From assembly GCA_902805475.1 (NCBI GenBank), contig CADCSX010000023.1:868001-932000 (forward strand): 64,000 nucleotides of DNA, in the 5' to 3' direction. This DNA is from Entonaema liquescens. Lineage: Eukaryota > Ascomycota > Sordariomycetes > Xylariales > Xylariaceae. Below the pieces are notes generated by a model that made no database searches, was not told the origin of the DNA, and saw only the letters and a program-made list of their open reading frames with translations. Each line of letters starts with the position of its first letter. The first letter of the stretch is position 1. The translations under genes were made by a program, and so were the position numbers. Below, piece after piece: positions 24,901 to 37,678 of this stretch.

Positions 24901-25000
24901 TTATCAGGGTCACAACCAACATCAGGGCCCTCAAGGTAGCCACACGATTCCGTCGGGGCCTCAGGGACGATCTTCCGACGGCCCTGACGAAGCCAAGTGA
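21985..25000 (+). CDS. pbp1: Pbp1/ataxin-2-like LsmAD protein
   Basis: Exons 21985-22129, 22183-22567, 22621-24731 and 24789-25000 join in frame to about 950 aa. The first exon reads MVQQKKGSGEPTNGIS and continues to MSFQKKDMSDTRV, which matches only the back half of the ataxin-2 Lsm domain. The LsmAD domain is clear at about residues 100-165, starting at WDQFAANERQFGIKTTYDE and continuing to HVAEERV. The rest is disordered and rich in Pro, Gln, Met and Asn, with a Lys/Ala-rich helical stretch after the LsmAD. Family role: Pab1-binding protein of stress granules that affects mRNA polyadenylation and translation. The front half of the Lsm domain is not visible upstream. It is either in an unrecognised exon before 21985, where the frame is open back to about 21942, or lost. 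Identity is firm; the 5' end is uncertain. Confidence 0.85.
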
Positions 25001-25282
25001 ACGGAGCACTAGACACTGCTCCCTAAAAACTTAACCAGCGCCGCGCTCCAGCGCATATCTATTTCTTCATTCAACATGGCATCAGTATCGACCACCTGTG
25101 CTCGTCGATTCTATCGTCGTCTTTGCATGGACATATAGCGTTATCAGCATTGTGACCTTGATCCAGTCTTCATCTCTTTTAACCCCTCCAGTTGGGTGAG
25201 GACCCAGTGGCAGTATTTTGTTACGAGGATCGGTCGCACGAGAGTCGCTAACTACACATATCCTACTGAATCTCGAACCAAT

Positions 25283-25489
25283 ATGCACGTGTCAACATCT
25301 TCTATGGCGTGGCCCTTAGTTTACCTTGGCCTCGTAGGATATGTCTTTCAAATGTTTATTTGCCTAAGCAACGACAGGCTTGGGAAGGCATCGACCAGGA
25401 TGAGGAAGTGTTGGAGCAGGCGGTCGGTGGTGGATGAGGCGAAGCAGCTTGAGCTTCCACGGGTCGAGGAGAAAGAAGGAGTCAAGTAG
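25283..25489 (+). CDS. Possible 68-aa single-pass membrane protein, or 3' UTR of pbp1
   Basis: An ATG at 25283 opens a 68-codon frame with one hydrophobic segment (MAWPLVYLGLVGYVFQMFICL) followed by a basic stretch (RMRKCWSRRS) and an acidic/basic tail. The layout suits a small type-III-like membrane protein. It starts only about 280 bp after the pbp1 stop, so it may simply be 3' UTR. No family is recognised. Confidence 0.3.
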   Translation: MHVSTSSMAWPLVYLGLVGYVFQMFICLSNDRLGKASTRMRKCWSRRSVVDEAKQLELPRVEEKEGVK

Positions 25490-28400
25490 CTTTATCTTGC
25501 TATAGCTTTGGCTTGATCGGAACGGTTGAGTCTACATCAGCGTCGTGGTCTGTTATACTTACTATCAATTGTCGAAGACCAACTTCAGCCAAGCATGAGG
25601 GGATGTTATCTGCGGGATTGCCGGGTCCAAGTGACAATAACTTAGTTGGAGTTATTGAAAGTCGTCGGACATGCCAATGAGAGACAGCCATATCGTAGTA
25701 TCAATCTCGCAGATAACAATAAAAATAGTGGTTACACTAATTTTACGTTGACTGTGTTGACTACCTACATACCTTAGGTACCTTGGGTAAATAATGTGGT
25801 GACGTGTATTGACTTGTACCGACATGTTGTAATATTGCTAGTCTAGTTAGATGGAATCCAAGTTAATGAGCTAATCTCGTATCTCGTCGATACTCAGAGC
25901 AACGTTGATATCTTTTCCGAATGCCAGCAACACCATTTTTCGTACGGATCCGTAGAGTAAGTAGTAAGTTAATAAAAAAATAAAAAATAAAAAATAAAAA
26001 AAAGGCACTTTATCTGATGTTACGTAAATGCCATTAGATATATACTGGGAAATGCGCCTCAGCTGATCGATATTCGGAGATTCCGACGTAGGCATCATAT
26101 CCAACAGAACATTTAAGGCATATTATTCCATGCCCATGCATTTGAAACTCGAGAGCACGAGACGATGAAGGACGCGTCAGAATATCCATAGGAAACATGT
26201 AGAATAGTATTCCAAAGGATTTTAAGATCTGCTTAGTATCTACTTAGAGAGGCAAGAAACTAACTACTGTAACATAACACAGGATTTTTATCTAGGCAAA
26301 GCATTGTTTGCTTTACTTCCAAGGCATTCTGTAATTATGATTTCTGATTATTTCCCTGATGAAGCGAGTCGACGATAAATAAAGCGTTGAAACAGAGTAG
26401 GCTGACTCTTGACCTGCCGTATGCGGAGGGTTTAATCCACCCCTCCCCGGGATATTTTCTATAAAAAATAGGGTTAGGGTCCTTAGGGTAGCGTTGGGAT
26501 ACTAGGGGGTACTATATATGAGGGGATGGAATGGAGATGACGCTTCATGCGAACCCAGACGAGGTCGGTCGCATTTTTGGATGTTTCAGTGTTTCAACAT
26601 TTTAACCAATCAGATGAAGTCGTTGGCTCCCTCAGTCAAGGTGGATTTGAGATCTTTGGTGCAGGGGTTAGGAGAAAAGGAGGGCCATGGACCAATTTAG
26701 ACGTTTCATGATCGACCCTATGTGAGTACGACCTAAGACCAGAAGCACCGAGAAGACGAGACCCCCTTCCCCCTTTTTTTTATTCCGTTTCTTTGGTCTT
26801 CGGGTCCGGGGATAAACAGACATGTCACGTCCATCAGGCTATACTAGGCCGATATGCACGTAAAAGCTCCAATACAAGGAGGTGATAGCGGGATGCCTCT
26901 TCTTTTTTTGTACGCCCGGTGATGTGATTGCTAAAGATCTACGTTACGTAGCGAACCATACCAACCAATAGGAGACCTTTCCCCCTGACTTTCACTGGCA
27001 TTCCCGGACTTTCTAACCTATCACCACGTTACCCGACCTGCCATCAGCCGAGCAGTGCAAAATCTGAAAGCTATGATCCTTGGCGATTTGGTTGATAGCC
27101 GGCTTTACTGCGGGCAACCTCATCAAAAGCAGTTAATAATTAATGAGCCATTAAACATATCTCTCTATTGTCGAAATTCATATGCCGCGGCTCTTTCAAT
27201 CTAACTAGTATCAATCAATACAAATAAGCTAATTCCTTATTACTATTGGGGGCTTGTCAGAAATCTGATAATTCCACGTTTCCGATCTATACAAATAAAG
27301 ATTTTATCCACAATATACTTCTATTTTGGCTCTATGACTTTGCCGTTGAGGGTAGGTAAGCGACGGGATCTTTAGTTGAAGGAACAACGGTACATCTATT
27401 TGAGTACGAATTACGATGAAAAAGAAAACCAGGGGAGAGGATCCAGGGGATCGAAAAATGCTTAGATGTGGCGGGTGGAGAACTAGGCAAGCGTCACCTT
27501 AGCCAACTACATCTGGAGCTTTTAAACCAAAGAAAGACCAGAAAAGCTTGTGAAGGTGACTGTGTGCCTGGACCGGAGCTGACGACTGTGGCTAAGGAGG
27601 CTAGTGAGAACAAGGGGGGAGACCTAGACGTGCTAGAACTTGAATGGCAGGCTAAGCTGCCGAAGTAGGTAGGTACACACTGCATATACAAAGTTTAAGT
27701 GGTGAAAAGTGGTGAAAAAGTGCCCAGGTGTTTACAAGTCCCCTGAAACCCGCTTTTGGATTCGGTCGATCGTCGCTTGCACTGCAGCCACTGACTGGCT
27801 GGTCCGGGTTAGACGTTTCACCAATTCAGGTACCAAATTGGGCTGATTGGTGTACGTTAGTTTACTAGAGTTCACCCCCACCACCTATTCTCGGTGTTTT
27901 TACCGCTGAGGCGCATCCAGAAAGCAACTTGCACTTACGCATAGCTTTTTCTCCATTCTTGGCCACCCATTTTCACCCTTTCATCACGTCCTATTACAAT
28001 ACCACAAAATATTAGTTATGCTTATCCCCGTAACATTCTAACATTGTAGCATTCTGGTGTCATCCAGAATCCTACAACGGGGAAGCTTATTCCCCAAGTA
28101 GGCATGTGCGATGAAAGGGAATAAAGAAGTGTGTTTTGCATTGTTTGAAGATCTGCTCTTTTGCAGTTTAGTTCCGATGGAATGGCTGACAATGGCTGAC
28201 TGTCGGCCACCCATTCGATAACCACCTACTTTATTTCTTTCAACGAATCTGTGGATCTGCCTCGTGAAGATCGATGCATAACCACTCTCCACTCCAGCGG
28301 CTGGCTTGGGCTTCCCTCTTTTCCCTAGGTTAGTAGGCGATTAATAACCCCTGGTCGTTTACGTACCGTCAGCTACGTCGTATGCCATGCGAGCTGTGCA

Positions 28401-29259
28401 AGCAAGCATCCAAGCAATTTTTACTCCGTAATAAGTGCGCGCCTGTTGATTCCCGGCTTGCGCTACCTCATCCAGACAGAGTAGGTAGACGGATATGTGG
28501 ATATAGCGGGGCGTATCCATGTCCATCCGAATTCACGATCCAGGGGTTCTTCCAACACTAAGACATAGATGTCAGCCGAACGAGGGCGGGAGACCCGGGC
28601 GAAGCCAGGAAAGCCAGCCATCATGGGGAGTGCATCACCAACTAACTAGCTATGTACTAACACACGACAAGGGTATTCTGTTCTTGTCTTGTCGAATCTG
28701 GATGTGACGTTGCCGCTTAAACACACAACCGCCACACCTCCTAATATGAAATCTAATATGAGTATAAAGATGTTCGTTCGGCACCCATCATCACACAACT
28801 TCCCTCTCACTACAACTCATCCGCTTCATCGGTGAAGTACAAGATCTTTCTCGTCTCCCCCCCACTCTCCTTTTATACAACCCAATTTGTTTGATCTGCT
28901 GGTCACCCAGGAATTCCCAGGCGGTTTCCTAATTTTCCATTACTTCGGTTCATTGTTCTACGGTCATCTGGCACGGTAGTTCTCGGTCCGCATCGTCGTC
29001 CCCTTGTTTACGAACAAAGTCCTAGAGGCAAATCGCAAGCTTAACCCCTTTGTTTATACGAACGTGTCAATATCTTTTTATATTAACCACCGAGACCACC
29101 CAATTGGCAACTTAACTCGCCAACGCTCTCTTCGACCCAACTTTGAATTAGATCTTGGAATCTACCACGTGCCAACAGGCAAACCACATTCATTTTTTAC
29201 CTTTTCTCTTGACGAGAAAAGCTGAAACATAAAATACAAAACTAAAAAGAATAGCGAAG
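25490..29259. other. 3.8-kb gene-free region upstream of the LPMO gene
   Basis: No supported gene. An A/T-repeat tract (AATAAAAA-type units) lies at about 25971-26003 and a short TTAGGG-like stretch at 26468-26489. Frames at 26518-26700, 27468-27668 and 28022-28292 (minus) lack domains. From about 28,800 the DNA is pyrimidine-rich and likely serves as promoter and 5' UTR of the downstream gene. Confidence 0.45.
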
Positions 29260-30675
29260 ATGCAGATTACATCCTTTCTCATCGCAGCGCTGGCTGCCGG
29301 CACAGCCACGGCTCACATGAACATGGCCGACCCTCCCCCATTGGCATACAAGGGTAACCCGAACGCCAAGGAACCGAATATCGACTACTCTATCACCTCT
29401 CCCATCTCCAAGGAGCAATACCCTTGCAAGGGCTACCTCAAGCTGCTAGGAACTCCCGAGGGTGCTTCCGTCAAGACCTACGCTCCCGGTGGTTCGTACT
29501 TCATGAGCGTTGAAGGTGGTGCCGCCCACAACGGTGGTAGCTGCCAGCTTTCTCTGTCCTACGACAAGGGCGAGACCTTCACCGTCATCAAGTCCTTCAT
29601 TGGTAACTGCCCTACCTCCTCAGGTGGCAACTTCGCCTTCAACATCCCCGCCGATGCTCCTGAAGGTGATGACGTCGTTTTCGCCTGGACCTGGGTCAAC
29701 AACACCGGTAACCGTGAATTCTACATGTCTTGCGCCGTCGTTACTATCAAGGCCGGTGCCACTAAGCGTGAACTCCCGCGTCCAACATCAAGCGTGACAC
29801 TGCTTTCTCCAGCCGCCCTAAGGTATTCGTCGCCAACTTGGATGGTGAATTCTGCACCAAGGAAGGCGTTGACACTGTCTACCCCGAGCCTGGCCCAGAC
29901 GTTGAGAACACGTCTACCAAGGCTGGTCCCGCGATCATCTGTGCTACTGGCGCCGATGCCCCCGCAGGTGATGCCGGCTCTGGTTCCGACTCTGGCGCTG
30001 CTCCCGCAGACCCTGCCCCGGCTAGCTCTGAGGTCGCCCAGCCTTCGGCTCCCGCTCAACAGCCCTCGGAGCCCGTTGCTGCGCCTTCTTCGATCCCTCT
30101 CGACCCTACCTCCGCTGCTCCTGTCCAGCCCACCATGTACGTATCTCAATATCTTAACTACCCTTCTGATCGGTTAACTAATTTTCTATAGTACTGGCGG
30201 TGTCTTCGTAACTGAGCCTCCTTCCGGCGGCAACGCTACCCCCACTCCCCCGACTCCCTCGACTCCTGTTCCCTCCACTCTGTCTACGGCAATTGCTCCG
30301 GGTACTAGCGTCGCCGCTCCTTCCTCGGTCGCCGGTGCTCCCTCTTCGGTTGTTGTTGCACCTTCTGCCCCGGCCTCATCTCCCGCTGGCACCCCTGGTA
30401 CCCCTACTACCAGTGCCAAGCTCCCCGGCTCTACCGGTGGTGCTGGCACCCCCGGTGCCCCCGGCTCCGGTTCCGGTGCTCAGTCTGGTCCTTGCAGCAA
30501 CGAGGGTGCTTGGGCTTGCGCTGCTGACGGCGCTTCGTTCCAGCGATGCGCCGCCGGTTCATGGAGCTTGGCCATCCCCATGGCCTCTGGCACCAAGTGC
30601 ACTCCCGGTATTAGCGACACCTTCCAGATTGGCCGTGTCCGCCGAAACCGCGTTCGCCGCGCTGCCCAGATGTAA
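29260..30675 (+). pseudogene. AA11-type lytic polysaccharide monooxygenase with C-terminal X278-like domain; one-base frameshift
   Basis: The start at 29260 gives a signal peptide (residues 1-18) cleaved before His19, the LPMO N-terminal copper ligand. The second ligand is His90 (GGAAHNGGSC) and the axial Tyr is in NREFYMSC (Tyr155). Frame is then lost near 29771: codons from 29260 stay open but turn into low-complexity nonsense. The frame from 29772 reads TPASNIKRDTAFSSRPKVF and goes on through a Ser/Pro/Ala linker. One short intron (30137-30191) leads to a C-terminal Cys domain (CSNEGAWACAADGASFQRC...GTKC), like the X278 module of AA11 enzymes, ending at 30675. Both halves look well conserved, so the defect is either a sequencing/assembly error or a very recent mutation. 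Family role: oxidative cleavage of chitin outside the cell. It is listed as a pseudogene only because the frame is broken here. Confidence 0.8.
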
Positions 30676-32337
30676 ATCGGGCTGACCTAGCAGATAAACA
30701 AACCTTCATCTCCAAGCTAGGCGGATGAGAAAACTTCAGCTGTACATATTTAGCATCTTCCTCTTCTTTTTTATTCGCTTCTTTTTTTGATCCCCCATCT
30801 CCATGGAGAATGGGTATGTTTTTTTTCCCTTTTTGCTCTTTTTGATAGAATCATGTACACTAGGTCCCGGCTACAAAAACATTTTTGGGACGGGGTTCCG
30901 GCTTGCATGGCATGATCGACCACGAATGGAAGACAACACTTCATTATAAGCATTCGTTTTTTAGGAAGCAAACGGGGATGAAGCTAAGGGGAGACGAGAC
31001 CCACCAAGGCAGAACATCCTCGGATGCTAGATACACTTAACAATATAAGATCTTGATGACCATAATTCTTCTGGCTTGTTTGCTTGTGATTTGATTTCTT
31101 TCGGTGATTTGGTTGAAGTTAAGATAAGCCTTATCTGTCTGTAAGACAGCCAGCGTGACCGATAAGTCCGATAAAAGCATAACATGACTGGCAAATTGAC
31201 CTTCACTAACTCGGGTAAATAGCTTTTTTCAACGTATCTATCTAATCTAAGCAAGGTTTTTTTCATTTGCTTGGTAAATAGATTTGCAGGATTATCTGAC
31301 TTGAATTAGCTTGACTCGTTCAGACAGGTCAAAGATTATATTATGCCAGGTCTCTACGAATTCCTAAGTTAGAGAAACCGAGCGGCGAGTGAATGGGACA
31401 AGTCAAAACTCAGGAGGGTTATAGATAACGCCAGACATGTTGTGGCACCAATATTCTATTTAACTATGGTGTATCACGACTTATTAGGTTGTCGTGTGTA
31501 ACCATCGCAGACGTCCGAGATGAGGCTTTACAGGTATGCACCTAAGACTCCCTACATGCAGTTCTCCTGTATGACAATCATGAGCGCTCTCGGCGGTCTC
31601 ATATATGAGTTAGAGTACACCTCAGGGGGATTTTACCAAGAAATGCCATCAATCATATGTGTAAGGGCGGAGGCCTACCATTCTGGAGACTGTATCAAAC
31701 CGCATATAAATACATCAGGAGTGCTGTGATACAGCGTCAGGTGAGTTTTATTATAGTCGTACCTTGCGCCCGCTGAAAGCCACAATCCACGCCGCTGATA
31801 TGCTTTCATAGCTTGGATCTCCCATTCTTGCGCTGCGACGTAGGTATCTATTAGGCGGAGGCCAAGTAGACGATACCTGCTTTCTGATTATTACGCATAC
31901 AACGAGCTCTTGTTTGAGTGCGTTGCCTACCTTCTAAACAAGTTCATTAAGGGGTGTACTGGGGCTGGATGAACATGAATTCTGGGTGGTAGAATAGGAG
32001 GCATATTGTACTACATCATAAAATATTATTTCTAAAGTCGACTTATCCACCACAATTGTAAACTTCCCTGTTCCTTTTTTTTTTCTTTCTCTTCTACTCA
32101 AGTCTAAATACTAATACTATCGAAGGAAGTCGAATATCTTACCACGTCCAATCATATTAAGGGCCATAATATTAAATATTGTTGAAAACCAGGGCTTATA
32201 AGTAACTCAGTGTCATAACCTTTAACTATTTGGTCCACCGAGTTTCCTAATATACTGCACATTGTTCAGGTACGTATAAGTCTAGAGCTGTTTGATTACC
32301 CAAGCTAATGAATGCTCTTGCCTACAGATATAGCAAC
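30676..32337. other. Intergenic
   Basis: No gene is supported. Small frames (30771-30971 minus, 31027-31266 minus, 31520-31729) show no domains. Just before the next gene a donor-like GTACGT (about 32271) and an acceptor TACAG at 32327 suggest an intron in its 5' leader. Confidence 0.4.
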
Positions 32338-33820
32338 ATGTACCTTTCCACAACTCAAGACTTTTCCGAACCACTAGCCATATCTATGTCTGGAACGGAA
32401 CTTTTGTTTGAACCGGCACCGATACCCCCGTCTACAGTGACATCTACATCTATGTCTGGACCGACGTCTTGGCCTGAAGCGACATCTATGTCCGAAGTGC
32501 CAGCTGCGTCTAGTCCAACGGAGTTTGTCACTAGTACTCTGAATTATACGAGTCTTGACAACTCCTTTAATCCTCTAACGACGATATTCATACCGCCACC
32601 CGAATGCACGAGTTTCTATTTAGATCACTGTTCTAGTTCAACCGAGTGCGTCGTAAATATCTGTATGTAATCTTGGGGGATCCTTTCCTCTTGAAAATAT
32701 CTGAGATATCAAGGGGTCTACTTTCGATACATATCTAAACTATCCAAGATTCTTCTCTGAAAAGCTAATTTCTAATGCTGAAAAGGGCCCGAAAGCATAT
32801 GCACTCATAATTCTCAAAGCCACATATCAGACATTTACTGTTATCCCAGTTTCGCGGATGGAGCGGCGATAATCACATATTCTCCCGCTCTTGTCGACTG
32901 CCCCCCGGGCATGACATCAGCTGCTAGTTCGACCTCGCCTGCCGGAATCTGGTGCTGTCCCACGTACGTAGAAATATCTTTCAGACTCTAGATACCGCAC
33001 GATTTATTGACGGCATCAATATAGTGGTCTGTCATGGGTAGGGTCTCCCCCTTGGTGCCAGAACAAGCTAGATACGGGCTCCTTCAACCTCCAAACTGGG
33101 TGCTATGGACAACCTTCTATGATAACATTTGGTGGTAGCGACACTTCTATCAATTCTCAATTTTTCAGTATTACGGAAAACATCCCAGGTCCTACTACGA
33201 CAGTCCAGGGCGAATTAATATCGGTTACGCTCCAAGCAAACAATATAGTAGTGACGGCGCAAGCAAGAGGTATTTTTCTCGAGGACCCAACCGTGGACCC
33301 ATGGCGTTTTCCAGTGATATCAGATAACGTCAAGGCGACCTCTGGTCCACCGTCATCGAACAATGCCCTTATCTTTGCAAGTGTAGGAGGCGTCCTGGGA
33401 GCCATCATACTCGCTGCAGGCTGCCTGTTATTGAGGCACAGGCTAACTCATAAAACAGCAAAAGGCAAAAGCCTTGCGTATGCTAGCGCAGATGCAAATA
33501 AACCCCGCTGGGCTGATGAACCATCTGGTGGCTATAGGAAAGCAGAGCTAGATGCTTCACCCGAAGTGACCAGGTCTGAACTCGAAGGGACTATGAAACT
33601 CAACCACGGCGCAGGCATAAATGTGCAAAAGCCCGAGTTAGAAGGCACGTTGGGTGAAAGTAGCGCCGAAGGGGTCGTGTATGTTAAAAATAAGGCCGAA
33701 CTTGAGGCCCGTCTACACGAGGCCGCGGAGTTAGAAGCAATTCCTTGGTCAGTACAGAAGGAGGATCTATTACTACCGTCATCGCCCACAATTCCCGGTC
33801 CAAGTCGATTTAGTATATAA
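32338..33820 (+). CDS. Cys-rich single-pass membrane protein with ELEG-type repeats in the cytoplasmic tail
   Basis: Exons 32338-32662, 32831-32963 and 33025-33820 join in frame to about 417 aa. After a Ser/Thr/Pro-rich stretch comes a Cys-rich ectodomain (ECTSFYLDHCSSSTECVVNI, then CYPSFADG, DCPPGM and WCCPT). A beta-rich region follows, then one transmembrane helix at about 266-289 (ALIFASVGGVLGAIILAAGC) and a basic stop-transfer segment. The tail carries repeats of the form KAELDAS, RSELEGT, KPELEGT and KAELEAR. This architecture recurs in Sordariomycete surface proteins of unknown function. No signal peptide is visible: an in-frame ATG also exists at 32308, and an upstream exon may be missed. 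The 168-nt first intron and its acceptor are inferred from frame. A surface sensor role is only a guess. Confidence 0.6.
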
Positions 33821-36800
33821 TGAGAAGCTCTAATGAAAGCTTGTTTGCCTAAGTCCTGTCATGGAAACAAGTAGTTCCTGTCCCCTGAGCCCGTGGGGTA
33901 CCTAGTAATTAAGTTGAATTCCGTGGGTATAGTACCATAGCGTACAAGAAGTCCGAATTCTTATTAATGTACTTCATTTATTATCCGTGAATGATATATC
34001 ATGAGTAGGTACCAGAGAGCAAAAAATAAGAATATACCTACTTCGAACCCGGCCTTACCTATTGAAAAGTTTGTTAACATCCCAGATGAGACATCTAGAT
34101 TGAGAAGTTCTTGTTCAGTATGTCCAGCCATAGGCTTCTATGGCCAGGGTCAGAGTTCCTTGCGGAACATCGAATCTGTTTAAAATCATCTTGCTCCGCT
34201 ACTTGACAGAGCTTACTATACTACCTACCTAGACACGTAATGTAATATTCAGGGTGCTTTATAAGTGCGAGGTCATATGTTAACCAGCCGCTGCGGTATA
34301 TAGTCTTTGGGGAAACCTCAAAAATGAATAATTGTAGGGTATTCCGTACTTGAAAGATATTAAAATTAAAACCCCAGCATTACTCAAACGTAGGAAGTAT
34401 CACAAGGCAGGTAAAGCGAGAAGCACAGAAACAGCTTCAGTTTTCTATAGGGGCCTCATGTAAGATGTGTCCCAGGATTAAGGTCGTACGCAGAGTAACC
34501 GTCAGGATAAATGTGTCCATCCAGTAATTCCTAGCCTTCTAGCACCCTTGGTTCCTAACCTACTTATCCCCTGGCACCTCAAAAGAGGCTAGAAAGGAAA
34601 ACCTTGATATATTCCCATTACCGCACAGCTACTTTATAGCAACAATGCTACTGCTTCTACCAACTACTTGGCGTATGACATACACCAAGCACTAGCTTTC
34701 TTTGATACCTAACCTTTGGCAACAACAAAAATTCGAGTTGTACGTAATGAGAGTATTCAGATGTTTTAGTTTAAGTACGCACTACAACTCTCTTACCTGT
34801 CTATTTCGATGACCTCTAATTGGATACATTGTGACTCGATTGGTAACTCAAAAGTGCCTAGCTACCATCTTAGTTACCTAGCCGGGCCACATATCGGTCT
34901 GCATATAAATAGGGGGCGAATACTAGGGGTCTTGTGATATGGTATTAATCCGGTTTTCTTGTAACCAACGCCTCTATCCGCCAATACCCGTAGCCTGTAC
35001 CACTAGCATGCTGCAACAGACATATGCGTGTCCCGAAAGTTGCCCTGAGCATTTGCCTTTGTTGTGCATTGACCTAAGCTCGTACTATTTTAACCTAAGA
35101 GTAGGGTGAGTTGGCATCTGCTTTAGGCACGGATTAGGGGCCTCGTTTTTTGGCTACCTCGGCCAAAGTTGCTATCTACTAAAAATGGAAATAACTATGT
35201 AGGGATAATTTTTGGGCTACGCTTGTTGCACCCATGCGAAAGGCTTTGTGATTTTGATCGATCCACCACCACCTATTAGATATTACACTGGTTATACGAG
35301 TTACAACCCCTATAATAAGTCTTACATTTTTACTGTCAATATCTTAGCGCTCAATTACGAGAAGGGCAAATGTAAATCATTCAATAAGCTACACGGCAAC
35401 AAAATACTGAACAACTGGCGAACAGAAGGCAAATAATGTCCCTAAAGAAGATCTATAACGCATCTTGAACAGAATTGCTATACAGAGTAAGATAGGTGGA
35501 ATAGGTGGATAATCTGTTAGCCTTAATCTACAAAAGCAAGTCATTTAACTAACCCCCTAAGTAAGGAGTAGTGACAACAGTTAAGACTTGTGAGCTTGAT
35601 CACGAAGTGGGAAAGCGAACACGGCGGAGTTGAGGTTGCCCAACCTAATCCTAATTATTCGATGTTTTTTCTGTTATATTGATAGAATACAAGTTCATAG
35701 TAACGCCTATCTTAACTGGCTGTTTAGGAATTGATATAGCGTATGAATGTGTCACGGTAGAGACATTAGTCCTCCGTAAAAATGAGAGAAGGGGTACGTT
35801 AGTTAATCTAAAAAAGAATTTATAAAATAATGAAGTCCGGGATATGCATGAATGATGCCTAAAGAAGAGTGCTTAAGCGATGGTTAATCAGGAACCCGGC
35901 ATCCACATCTGCCTTAAAAGCTAGATTGATATATGTTCTTAGGAGTGATTAACGTAGACGAAGAAGGCACAGCCTTCAATCTAGATTCTTTGGCATAACA
36001 AGAGGCACTTTAGCGATGGTATATCTAATTATGACAGAATTAAGAAACCAGGAAAACTAGGAGGATGAGCGCGGGTAACAAGGTCCAGGTACGAAGAGAT
36101 ATAGGAAGAGGGCCATAATATAGTTAATTCGCCTTATAGATCGCCCAGGACCACAGCGCTCATAGCCTTCGGAATTCAGTTATATATATGATGATAGGCT
36201 CTTATCAGATAATCAATCCATCCCTATGACTTAACATGACAATAAATAGGGTCATGAAACGATACTGAACATGGTCTTAAACCTGAGTTTTCATGCACCC
36301 TAAAAGAAGGTGGGCTTAATCCCTTAGCAGTGCTAACACATTACCTTGCCACGCCGCTCTGGCCTTCACTCATACATCTTGAATCCTGTTTCTTTAAGTT
36401 TACCTTGTCTATATATGGGCTTAGTCGGCAACACCAGAAGAACAAGCAGGAAGCCAAGAAGTCCTAACGTTGTAAGAAAAAGTCTTTTAACATAACCTCT
36501 ATCGCAAGCAAGATCATAATGCCGGTTTTAGGAATTATATCTAGGTTAGTTACGTTAAGGCTAATCTATATATATAATCCTTTAAAAAGCCATGGTTAGG
36601 CACGCAAAATCTCCAGGTAGGACTTTACTTACCAAGACAAGACCCTGAAAATAAGAAAGGCAAAGAACGCAGAATAGTCCGAAATAAAGCCGCTTAGCTT
36701 CGAGATAAACCAAGCAAATATTTTAATAGTCTAAATATACTTACAATTACAAAAAGGATACAAATCTAAAACATACCATTCCAGGCTATAATATTTGGCT

Positions 36801-37375
36801 TATGGCAAAATAGAACATTGTTTATGGACCTAATCGTTTATACCTGGCCGTAACCTATCTCGCGTAAATACAAGCATAGCTATACCCCTGAAGCTGGATT
36901 CATTGCACCATCCACCGTAAAATAGCTCTCCCATAAGCAAATGCGCAACCCAAATGACTTAGGGCTATCCACGGCTGTAGGTACACCCTAAGCCATGTCA
37001 CATATAACCATATAGGAGCCACTGAGCCTCCATATATCTCCTCTCTGTCCACTACTCTCTCCCCTATTACTCCTTACTTACAGGACACGTTCCCTCCCAC
37101 ATCAATGCCGCCTTAATACCCCATATCGCCGGGAGAGGGCTTGCTTCGGCCTCCTCGGCTCGGATCTAGCGCTCTTCTATCGTAAGTCGAGCTTCAAAGC
37201 AGTGTTGGCGTCTACTTTTCTCCATCGCCTTCAAACGCGAAGTCGATGCACTTCTGCACTTATCCCTCTTCCATATCCTCCTCTTCTCTTCATTCCTGAC
37301 GTGCGTTGTCACTTGCCCTGGATTGGCTTCCCCCTTTTATCTCTGTCGAGACGAAGATTCCGGTAGTTGTCTTAG
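33821..37375. other. 3.5-kb gene-poor A/T-rich region
   Basis: No supported gene; the longest frames (34001-34183, 35212-35436) have no domains. Composition is A/T-rich but far from the RIP block at 11.8-19 kb. From about 37,020 the + strand becomes pyrimidine-rich, like a fungal promoter, leading into gene relics at 37.4 kb. No terminal repeats were found by eye. Confidence 0.4.
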
Positions 37376-37474
37376 AAAAGAAATGTTAACTACAACGAAC
37401 GCGAAGGGACTTTGGCAAGTTTGAAGCAGCACGTGCTCGATGTTGGATGTGGTACAGGCATCTGGGCGATGTAA
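37376..37474 (+). pseudogene. Relic of a SAM-dependent methyltransferase (motif I)
   Basis: An open stretch between two stops reads NYNEREGTLASLKQHVLDVG and then CGTGIWAM before a stop. VLDVGCGTGIW is the glycine-rich SAM-binding motif I of class I methyltransferases (LaeA/Umta-like in fungi). A promoter-like pyrimidine-rich region precedes it. The rest of the methyltransferase fold is not visible, so it is probably a decayed or truncated copy; an intron at the GTAAAG near 37471 cannot be excluded. Confidence 0.45.
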
Positions 37475-37678
37475 AGTCGGACGTACTAGTTATTGGAGAG
37501 CTCAAGAAAAGTGAAATACGAGGGAAATATACTTAAAGAGCTGCTTCGCTTTTGCGGCCACGCCCGAGAAGTGTTTGCAAGCCAGCCAACGCGCCGACTC
37601 CTACACGGCTTCTTTATCTGTAGATCATTCATGGAGCTATGGCTATTCGACCGGTCTGTATAGCTGCAAAAAGTTTGA

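Noticed and set aside
26468..26489. TTAGGG-like stretch as an internal telomere remnant
   Set aside because: Only two or three imperfect copies, well within chance for this DNA.
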